Positions 1-5,080 of a stretch of 5,080 nt of DNA are shown here, one piece after another. Both the position numbers and the translations under genes were made by a program. The notes under the pieces are model-generated. The model ran no database searches and was not told the origin of the DNA. It saw only the letters and a list, made by a program, of their open reading frames with translations. The stretch spans positions 1-5,080 of the forward strand of contig SKXG01000297.1 of assembly GCA_007128525.1 (NCBI GenBank), written 5' to 3'. The stretch is from Pseudomonadales bacterium (GTDB lineage: Bacteria; Pseudomonadota; Gammaproteobacteria; Pseudomonadales; Azotimanducaceae). The first letter of the stretch is position 1, and each line of letters opens with the position of its first letter.

Positions 1-81
1 CTCGGCCGCCTCAGTCGTGGCACCGTGATCAGCGCCCGCTCGAACGGACCGGCGAGCTGTCTTGTTCAGTGCGCTGTTCAC
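1..81 (-). CDS. Possible start of a further minus-strand gene (partial, GTG start)
   Basis: From a GTG at 81-79 a frame stays open to the window edge for 27 codons (begins with V/M-NSALNKTARR). An in-frame TGA upstream bounds it and no ATG is available in between. It would lie about 65 nt after the predicted start of transcription from the promoter at 153-182. There is no good Shine-Dalgarno: GGAG is 13 nt upstream, too far. The fragment is too short to recognise, so this is a tentative call. Confidence 0.2.
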   Translation of the reverse strand, partial: MNSALNKTARRSVRAGADHGATTEAAE

Positions 82-152
82 AATAGTCGTCGGTCTCCGC
101 TGTACGTCCGTCGCAGGCCATCAAGGCGGCCGGAACAGACTAAACCCGGTCA

Positions 153-182
153 ATTATACTGCAGGATGCGCAATGGCCCCAA
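153..182 (-). promoter_or_regulatory. Candidate promoter downstream of the GH78-like gene, minus strand
   Basis: A perfect -10 box TATAAT (158-153 on the minus strand) is preceded after 18 bp by TTGGGG (182-177), a weak -35 with only TTG matching. Transcription would start near 146 and run out of the window toward position 1. It lies just after the GH78-like stop codon, which suits the promoter of a following gene. Confidence 0.35.
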
Positions 183-189
183 TCATCTG

Positions 190-2802
190 TCAAGCCAGAG
201 CTTTGTCCAGCACAGGTATGCCGTCGTTCCCTGGCGGCCCCAGATTGAGCGACAACAAGTGCTCACCCGGCTCCAGGGTTCTGGGCGGCTGCTCCGGCAG
301 GATCAGCGTGGCGGACGTATTGCCCGGAATCTGCACCTGCAGACGCAAGAAGGAGCCCGCGACTTCCCACTGCAAGCCAATCCGTCCTCGAACGCTGTCA
401 TAGTGCGCTCGCAGATAGCGAACGGCTGGAGTACCGACGCCCAGTCCTACGGCAGGCGCCAGCCGCACATGGCTGAATGCATTGCGCTCCGGCGCCAGAT
501 TGGTGTCTAGCTGGAAACCAGCCAGATGGCTGAACAGCCAGTCACCGACACCAGCGATCCAGGCTGCCTGCCAGACTGTCGAACCTGGTGTACCAGGCCT
601 GTCAGCTACCGCCGCAGCTCCTGGACCACGCAGCTGGGCCAGCAGCCGGGCCGGCGCTGACGTCGGCTGCGGATTCAACACGGCTGCCTGTGCAGCCTCC
701 GACGCGCCCACCGCAGCCAGGACCGATAACAGACTGCCCGCAAGCCCGGGGCTGATCTCAGGGTCTGACGCCCGCAGCTGCGCCAGCACCGGGGACATCG
801 CCTCCTGCGTCTCGGAACCGGACTGCAACAGTCCGGCATGCAGCGCCGCCAGTGCTGAATCCGGGTCAGCGAAGGCCAGTCGTCCAGCTGCTGTGACGAA
901 CCGATACCGAAAAGATGACCGCAACGCATCGGCGGCCTCCGCGAGCAGCGCCACCTCGGACTGCCGCCCCAGCAGCGCAGCCATGCGCAACAACAGTTGC
1001 GCAGCACGATAGCTCGCAGCCTGAGCTGCCGGAGACACCTCATCGGCAATCTGTCGCGCCGCTGCGGCCTCAGCACGAAAGGCAGCCAGCAATGTCGGGT
1101 AGCAGTGCCGCAGCAAGTCGCGGTCGTGGGTGAAGCGATACAGCATCCAGCACAGTTCAGGCAGTGCATCCGGCAGTGGTTGCAAAGTCTGCTGTGGTCG
1201 CCAGCCCATGTCTGCCCAGCCAGGCGGCCAGGGCGCGACGGGAGGCACCTGCCCCTGTGGGCCGATGGCGTCGCAAACCTGAGGCAGCCAGCGCCGCAAT
1301 ATCGGCGCGACATCCGCAAACTGCAGGCCCGCCAAAGCCTGCGCCGGCGTCAGATCAACTCGGGGCAGATCGTCCGGGGGCAGTCGGGGCACATCCAACC
1401 AAACCCGCTCGACCTGCGCCTGTACAGCGGCAAACCACTGGTTGATCTGTCCATGGTCGGTCTGCAATTGAAACCTTCGCTGCCCGGCGCCTGACCAGCG
1501 TTCGATTCCCAGCTGCAACTGGCCGGGCACCTGACTGCCTGGCAGAGGCGCGGCAACCGTGATCCCTGGCAGACGGCGGCGCGTCAACTGCGGCATCCAG
1601 ACAGCCTGTTCTGCGGCATCGTCTTCGTCTTCGCAATCGAGCCTGTGCTGCACCAGCAGATCCTGTGGAACCGGCAGCACGCCATCGGTGACCGCGTGAT
1701 CCGTATAGGCCACCCACAACATGGGCGGCGCTGCTCCGCACTGTTCGTCGGGATGCCACTGCAGTCGAACCCGCCCATAGGTTGGCATCGCCGGCTGGTG
1801 CTGCCAGCGTTGCCAGACCGTTCCACCCGAGCGCTCAACCCGCTCCCCGGTCAGGGTCACCGCTGTGGTGTCATCAACCGGCATAAGAATCGGCGCGGGA
1901 ACGGGAATCAGGCGCGGCTGCGGATCAGGGTCAACCAGCCGCACCTCATGCCAATCGTCAGATAAAGGCGCGCCATCGGTGGCCAGCTGGTGCTCGCCGA
2001 GTTCCACGTCTGCCTGCAGCCAGGCCGATGGACGCCATTGCCAGTCGGCGCCCGAGGCCAGGACAATCTGCGACTTTGGCGACCCGGCCTGAACTTCCAG
2101 CTGCGTCAGGATCAGCGGCTGGGCACCGTATTGCTGTCGCAGCCCGCCCATGGCACCAGCGTACAGTCCGTCCGCCAGCACCAGGCGCAGCTCGTTACGC
2201 CCGGCCTGCAACCAGGGGCCAGGATCCAGAACCTGATAGTGCAGCTCGCACCGGAAGTCCGACCAGGGCGTTGGCGGCACAGGCAACTGCCGGCCATTGA
2301 TGCTGATCCGGCACTCGCCCAGCACAGCCAGGTACAGACGCGCCGATGACCAGGATTCCGGCACATCAAACCCGACTCGAAATTCCGGCAGCCGGCCTCC
2401 GCGCGCAAGGCTGCCGGTAATACCGGTGCCGACCCACTGAGCCTGCCAGTCCTCGGCGCCGAGCAAGCCCAGTTCAAACCAGGCGGGATCACTCCAGGGG
2501 GTGGCCTGCCCATCCGAATCACGCACGGCAACGCGCCAGCAGCAGCGCGCTCTAGCCGCCAGTTCCGGACCTTGATAGCGCACGCCGACACTGTTCGCGC
2601 CGGCGATCCAGCCACTGTCCCACTGGTCGGGTTCATCATGGCTAAGGCGCTCAACGTCAGACGCCACCTGCACACGCCAGGCCGTCTGCCGCTCCGCCGC
2701 GCGGTCATCACCAGACACCCACGAAAAGCGCGGCACCCTGACCGCCAGCCCCAGCGGCTCGACGTGGTACTCGGTTTTCAGCCTGGTGGGGGCGCCGCTC
2801 AT
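190..2802 (-). CDS. GH78 (alpha-L-rhamnosidase)-like protein with a degenerate active site
   Basis: A complete 870-residue protein from the ATG at 2802; in-frame ATGs at 2868 and 2856 would overlap the hydrolase gene, and family similarity begins only at TRLKTEYHVEPLGL. GH78 enzymes cleave terminal L-rhamnose. Domain order fits: N-terminal Ig-like domain (about 4-115; PRFSW 24-28, QTAWRVQVAS, WDSGW, WRVAVRDSDG), Bac_rhamnosid_N sandwich (about 140-275; ING, ADGLYAGAMGG), concanavalin-like domain (about 305-415), six-hairpin helical domain (about 445-770; PGWADM 527-532, GVGDWL 751-756, LAGF), and C-terminal beta domain (about 778-855; YDSVRGRI, PGNTSATLILP). The family signature DCPxR(D)ExxGWTGD, which supplies the general acid and substrate ligands, is replaced by RLPPDDLPRVDLTP (473-486) after LDVP. 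The ExW general-base motif reads VADRPG (732-737), and the following conserved His is absent. No signal peptide is seen, so it is probably cytoplasmic. The frame is intact with normal codon use, so it is not a decaying gene. Family assignment is strong; rhamnosidase activity is doubtful. Confidence 0.88.
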   Translation of the reverse strand: MSGAPTRLKTEYHVEPLGLAVRVPRFSWVSGDDRAAERQTAWRVQVASDVERLSHDEPDQWDSGWIAGANSVGVRYQGPELAARARCCWRVAVRDSDGQATPWSDPAWFELGLLGAEDWQAQWVGTGITGSLARGGRLPEFRVGFDVPESWSSARLYLAVLGECRISINGRQLPVPPTPWSDFRCELHYQVLDPGPWLQAGRNELRLVLADGLYAGAMGGLRQQYGAQPLILTQLEVQAGSPKSQIVLASGADWQWRPSAWLQADVELGEHQLATDGAPLSDDWHEVRLVDPDPQPRLIPVPAPILMPVDDTTAVTLTGERVERSGGTVWQRWQHQPAMPTYGRVRLQWHPDEQCGAAPPMLWVAYTDHAVTDGVLPVPQDLLVQHRLDCEDEDDAAEQAVWMPQLTRRRLPGITVAAPLPGSQVPGQLQLGIERWSGAGQRRFQLQTDHGQINQWFAAVQAQVERVWLDVPRLPPDDLPRVDLTPAQALAGLQFADVAPILRRWLPQVCDAIGPQGQVPPVAPWPPGWADMGWRPQQTLQPLPDALPELCWMLYRFTHDRDLLRHCYPTLLAAFRAEAAAARQIADEVSPAAQAASYRAAQLLLRMAALLGRQSEVALLAEAADALRSSFRYRFVTAAGRLAFADPDSALAALHAGLLQSGSETQEAMSPVLAQLRASDPEISPGLAGSLLSVLAAVGASEAAQAAVLNPQPTSAPARLLAQLRGPGAAAVADRPGTPGSTVWQAAWIAGVGDWLFSHLAGFQLDTNLAPERNAFSHVRLAPAVGLGVGTPAVRYLRAHYDSVRGRIGLQWEVAGSFLRLQVQIPGNTSATLILPEQPPRTLEPGEHLLSLNLGPPGNDGIPVLDKALA

Positions 2803-2812
2803 AGGGTCATTG

Positions 2813-2817
2813 CTCTC
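2813..2817 (-). promoter_or_regulatory. Weak ribosome binding site deciding the start of the GH78-like gene
   Basis: On the minus strand GAGAG (2817-2813) overlaps the TGA stop of the hydrolase gene and lies 10 nt before the ATG at 2802-2800. This arrangement allows translational coupling and favours the ATG at 2802 over the in-frame ATGs at 2868 and 2856, which lie inside the hydrolase gene. Confidence 0.4.
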
Positions 2818-3688
2818 ACTCGCGCAAGAAATCCGTGGTGGCAGCCAAGACTGCATCAAGCTGGTCATGGTGGGTCCAGTGGCCAGCCTGATCGATGTCT
2901 ATCACCCTTGCATTGCGGAAGTGCTGCAGACTGTCACCCTGGCCGGTGCGTCCCGGGAAGCCCTGTTTCGAGTTGATAAACAGCACGGGGCAAGTGATCC
3001 GTTCCCACAGGGCCTGAACATCATCTGCCGGGATGTCATAGGGCGCGTTGGCATGCGTGTAGTTGTCGAACTTCCAGCTGTAGGTGCCATCTTCGTTCTG
3101 GTTGCTGCCATGTATGGTCAGATGGCGAGCCTGTTCCGGCGTAAGGTGCTTGTTGGACTTCTGCATCCGCTGATAGGCCTCGTCCAGGCTCTCGTAGCGC
3201 CTGGGTTCCCGTCCGGCAAGTTTCCAGGTGTTGTCGATCCAGTTCATGATCCGCTCATGTGGTGCCATCCGCTCAAAACGGCGCGACCAGCCAAGGCCCA
3301 CGCCTTCAATGACAACCATGCGGGCCACCGCATCCGGATACAGACCGGCAAGCTGGCAAGCCAGCGTACCGCCCAAGGAATGGGCGACCAGCGTCACCGG
3401 TTCAAGCCTGGCCTGACGGATGAGCTGCGCAAGGTCGTAGACATAATCCATATGGCTGTAGCTTGACCCCATCACCCAGGCTGAATCGCCGTGGCCACGC
3501 AGATCCGGCGCGACGATGTGGTAGTCCTGCCGCAGCTTCTGCGCCATCCAGTCCCAGGTATGGCAGTGGTCCCGCATGCCATGGACCATCAGCATATGCG
3601 GTGCCTGGGCATTACCCCAATCCAGGTAGTGCAGACGCAGGCGCTGTGAAAAGTAGGTATGTGACGTCGGGTTGGCAGTTTCTGACAT
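2816..3688 (-). CDS. Alpha/beta-hydrolase fold protein (serine hydrolase, kraken/SERHL/MEST-like)
   Basis: A complete 290-residue cytoplasmic hydrolase with no signal peptide or membrane segment. The alpha/beta-hydrolase core shows the oxyanion HG (36-37), DLRGHGDS (62-69), the nucleophile elbow AHSLGG with Ser104, a helical cap at about 130-225, strand 7 CPVLFIN (233-239), and the C-terminal catalytic His270 in AGHW. The usual Asp after strand 7 is not evident (SKQGFPGRTG follows); Glu128 in VVIEGVG, at the end of strand 6, or Asp252 are possible substitutes. The start at 3688 is fixed by an in-frame TGA two codons upstream; the Shine-Dalgarno is weak. The gene ends 13 bp before the GH78-like gene and is probably co-transcribed with it. 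The family includes esterases, lipases and epoxide- or C-C-bond hydrolases, so fold and catalytic Ser are secure while the substrate is unknown. Confidence 0.93.
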   Translation of the reverse strand: MSETANPTSHTYFSQRLRLHYLDWGNAQAPHMLMVHGMRDHCHTWDWMAQKLRQDYHIVAPDLRGHGDSAWVMGSSYSHMDYVYDLAQLIRQARLEPVTLVAHSLGGTLACQLAGLYPDAVARMVVIEGVGLGWSRRFERMAPHERIMNWIDNTWKLAGREPRRYESLDEAYQRMQKSNKHLTPEQARHLTIHGSNQNEDGTYSWKFDNYTHANAPYDIPADDVQALWERITCPVLFINSKQGFPGRTGQGDSLQHFRNARVIDIDQAGHWTHHDQLDAVLAATTDFLRE

Positions 3689-3731
3689 AAATCAAACTAC
3701 TCTGCTGATAGGAATTCTTCGCCACAGATGC

Positions 3732-3754
3732 CGGACAAATAACCCTCGGACAAA
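3732..3754. repeat. Short direct repeat CGGACAAA x2, possible operator
   Basis: Two identical 8-mers, CGGACAAA at 3732-3739 and 3747-3754, are spaced 15 bp start to start, 44-66 bp upstream of the hydrolase start codon (minus strand). Tandem half-sites at one and a half helical turns upstream of a gene can be a regulator binding site, but 8-bp repeats also arise by chance; no inverted symmetry is visible. Confidence 0.25.
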
Positions 3755-3815
3755 CCAATCGTCAGCCCGTCAGGCCAGCCATAGTGGCATCTGCACATTT
3801 ACTTACGCCAGCACA

Positions 3816-3845
3816 TTGACAAGTTCCCGGCCTTTCTGCTTTTAT
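3816..3845 (+). promoter_or_regulatory. Candidate sigma70-type promoter, plus strand
   Basis: A perfect -35 hexamer TTGACA (3816-3821) is followed after 18 bp by TTTTAT (3840-3845), a 4-of-6 match to TATAAT. Transcription would begin near 3852. It reads toward the plus-strand terminator at 3938-3962, and neither flanking gene can use it because both are on the other strand. The -10 is weak, so this alone could be chance; its pairing with an orphan terminator raises its weight. Confidence 0.4.
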
Positions 3846-3851
3846 CGATCC

Positions 3852-3962
3852 ATTGAGCGGGGGAGTGGTCGTCAAAGCGCGCCAATAATCAAGTCCAGAA
3901 CAACCAACGGACGATGCATATAAAGCGCGAATCTCTCAGGCCGCATCAGCGGCCTTTTCTTT
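3852..3962 (+). ncRNA. Candidate small RNA of about 110 nt between ileS and the hydrolase gene
   Basis: Inferred from a plausible promoter at 3816-3845 and a well-formed intrinsic terminator at 3938-3962 on the same strand, with no convincing coding frame between them. Upstream of the terminator hairpin the RNA could form a 4-bp stem GTCC/GGAC (3893-3896 with 3909-3912) exposing an A/C-rich 12-nt loop (AGAACAACCAAC), and it contains two copies of AAAGCGCG (3874-3881 and 3922-3929). I do not recognise it as any known RNA family. Start and existence are inference; only the terminator is well supported. Confidence 0.3.
3938..3962 (+). terminator. Rho-independent terminator on the plus strand
   Basis: A perfect 6-bp inverted repeat, GGCCGC (3939-3944) and GCGGCC (3949-3954), closes a 4-nt ATCA loop and is extended by an A-T pair (3938/3955). 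It is followed directly by TTTTCTTT on the plus strand. Read on the minus strand, in the direction of ileS, the hairpin is preceded by the A-rich tract and followed by TGAGAGATT, so it has no U-tract and is a poor terminator for ileS. Orientation therefore points to a plus-strand transcript coming from the 3689-3938 gap. Confidence 0.75.
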
Positions 3963-3998
3963 GCTCTGAATCTGCTCCGCTTCGACAGGCACCCTGTG

Positions 3999-5080
3999 CT
4001 AATCGGCCACTTCAATCGAATACACCAGCGTCCGCGCGTCGATCTGAGCCTCAAACAAGGGCCTGGCCGGCTCGCCCGCCTCCAGCTGCACGGCCAGGGT
4101 TTCACCGGCCACATAGGCGTGATGCGCAACCAGTGCATCAACCAAATCTGAATCGCCGGAATAGATCACCTTGATGCGGTCGCTGACATGCAGGTTCAGT
4201 TCCTTGCGGCTGCGCTGTATCCGGTTGACCGCCTCGCGCGCCCAGCCTTCGGCAACAAGCGCCGGCGTCAGCTCGGTATCGAGCACAATGGAAATGTGCC
4301 GATTGGTCAGTGCATCCCGTCCAGGCTGCGATTCACGGAACACCTGAATCTCATCCGTAGTGAACGATTCCCCATCAATGTCGATACGGCCTTCGTCCTG
4401 CAGAGCTTCAATCTGCGCCCACTCAAGCGCCTCAATCCGCTTCTGAACATCTCGCATGCGTTTACCCAGCCGGCGGCCCAAAACCGGGAAATTCGGTTTG
4501 GCGTACAGGCGGATGTAATCGACTTCGTTCTGCGCGTACTCAACCTGCTTGACGTTCAGCTCGCGCTGGATCACGTCTTCCAGCGCCCGGATTTCATCAA
4601 GCAATTCCTGATCGCGATGTACGATCAGCAACCGGGACAGCGGCGTACGCACACCAATGCGCACTTCCTCACGCTTGCGTCTGCCGAGCAGAACGACCTG
4701 CTGCATCCGGCTGACGGCGTCCTCCAGGCGCGGTTGCCGCAGCGTTTCATCCGCTTCCGGATAGTCGCACAGATGCACAGATTCGGCGCCCCGATCATCA
4801 CCAAGCCGGCGCAGCTCCTGATAGATGTGCTCAGACAGGAAAGGCGCCATGGGCGCCATCGCCAGGCTCAGCTCATAGACCGCTGTATACAATGTGCTGT
4901 ACGCGGCAATCTTGTCCGCCGTGATCTCTTCGCCCCAGAACCGCGGCCGGTTAAGCCGGATGTACCAGTTCGTCAGGTCTTCGATGAACTCGAACAGCCG
5001 CGGCACGACGATGTAGAGGCGATAGGCCTCCATCTCTTCGGCAATAACGGCCTTAAGCGTTTGCAGCTTGGAGAGCAGCC
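3999..5080 (-). CDS. ileS: Isoleucyl-tRNA synthetase, type 2 (IleRS2-like), C-terminal part; 5' end outside window
   Basis: Charges tRNA-Ile with isoleucine in the cytoplasm. Only the last 359 residues are present; the reading frame runs open through the window edge, so the Met at 5033 is internal and not the start. Visible residues about 16-90 are the class I anticodon-binding helical domain, with the IleRS-typical stretch LTNWYIRLNRPRFW (about 35-48) and MAPMAPFLSE (about 74-83). The following part (VLLGRRKREEVRIGVRTPL, then NRIQRSRKELNLHVSDRI) matches the C-terminal extension of eukaryote-like type 2 IleRS. The visible region has a single Cys (HLCDYPEAD), so the C-terminal CxxC zinc-binding module of E. 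coli-type IleRS1 is absent. The gene ends with a TAG stop at 3999-4001. The HIGH and KMSKS motifs would lie off-window. Identity as IleRS is near certain; the type 2 assignment is strong but rests on the C-terminal part only. The next gene downstream is not lspA, the usual follower in many proteobacteria. Confidence 0.95.
   Translation of the reverse strand, partial: LLSKLQTLKAVIAEEMEAYRLYIVVPRLFEFIEDLTNWYIRLNRPRFWGEEITADKIAAYSTLYTAVYELSLAMAPMAPFLSEHIYQELRRLGDDRGAESVHLCDYPEADETLRQPRLEDAVSRMQQVVLLGRRKREEVRIGVRTPLSRLLIVHRDQELLDEIRALEDVIQRELNVKQVEYAQNEVDYIRLYAKPNFPVLGRRLGKRMRDVQKRIEALEWAQIEALQDEGRIDIDGESFTTDEIQVFRESQPGRDALTNRHISIVLDTELTPALVAEGWAREAVNRIQRSRKELNLHVSDRIKVIYSGDSDLVDALVAHHAYVAGETLAVQLEAGEPARPLFEAQIDARTLVYSIEVAD

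Larger units (their letters stand above)
3689..3998. other. 310-bp intergenic region between ileS and the hydrolase gene
   Basis: No protein-coding frame here looks real: frames crossing it are short, of atypical composition and continue as shadows of the flanking genes. It holds the plus-strand promoter and terminator pair described separately, and an 8-bp direct repeat CGGACAAA (3732-3739 and 3747-3754, start-to-start 15 bp). A promoter for the minus-strand hydrolase gene should lie here unless it is read through from ileS, but I see no convincing -35/-10 pair on that strand. Confidence 0.6.

Noticed and set aside
25..510. 161-codon plus-strand open frame across the 3' end of the GH78-like gene
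   Set aside because: Arg/Gln/Ser-rich translation with no domain features, antisense to the conserved C-terminal beta domain of the GH78-like protein.
675..1319. 214-codon minus-strand frame inside the GH78-like gene
   Set aside because: Cys/Arg-rich out-of-frame shadow of the six-hairpin domain coding sequence; no independent start signal.
190..2802. GH78-like gene as a pseudogene
   Set aside because: The catalytic motifs are lost, but there is no stop or frameshift over 870 codons, and the fold-defining motifs are kept from end to end.
2803..2868. Longer start for the GH78-like protein at 2868 (22 extra residues)
   Set aside because: It would overlap the hydrolase gene by about 50 bp, the extra residues do not match the family, and the ATG at 2802 starts just before the conserved N-terminus.
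2786..3466. 226-codon plus-strand open frame antisense to the hydrolase gene
   Set aside because: It lies opposite a well-supported hydrolase gene, resembles no family I recognise, and is the kind of frame that GC-rich antisense strands give by chance.
3938..3962. Hairpin as the terminator of ileS
   Set aside because: On the minus strand the hairpin is followed by TGAGAGATT with no U-tract; the T-run is on the plus-strand side only.
1..5080. CRISPR array, tRNA, rRNA, insertion sequence or attachment site
   Set aside because: No regularly spaced repeats, no cloverleaf or rRNA-like segments, no transposase and no terminal inverted repeats were seen on reading both strands.

Overview
The window is GC-rich, densely coding bacterial DNA. 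All three well-supported genes lie on the minus strand. In transcription order they are the 3' end of an isoleucyl-tRNA synthetase gene (5080 to 3999), an alpha/beta-hydrolase (3688 to 2816), and a large GH78-type (alpha-L-rhamnosidase-like) protein (2802 to 190). The style of the hydrolase and the composition suggest a proteobacterium, perhaps a gammaproteobacterium, but no rRNA or other strong phylogenetic marker is present, so this is only an impression.

Layout: 3999-5080 encodes the last 359 residues of IleRS, of the eukaryote-like type 2 class that lacks the C-terminal zinc-binding cysteines. The 310-bp gap 3689-3998 has no convincing protein gene. It holds a clear rho-independent terminator oriented on the PLUS strand, opposite to both flanking genes, about 90 bp downstream of a plausible plus-strand promoter, so a small RNA of about 110 nt is possible. 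The gap also holds a short direct repeat in front of the hydrolase. The hydrolase and the GH78-like gene are separated by 13 bp and probably form a two-gene operon. The last segment, 1-189, carries a consensus -10 box on the minus strand and perhaps the beginning of a further minus-strand gene that leaves the window.

How the genes may work together: IleRS is a housekeeping enzyme and is probably not functionally linked to the other two. The hydrolase (Ser104/His270, with the usual acid position after strand 7 altered) and the GH78-like protein are tightly coupled and both appear cytoplasmic, which suggests one pathway, possibly hydrolysis of an acylated or glycosylated metabolite. The substrate cannot be read from the sequence. 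The most unusual point is that the GH78-like protein keeps the full domain architecture but has lost nearly all the residues that define the GH78 active site, so it may be a non-catalytic or re-purposed member of the family.
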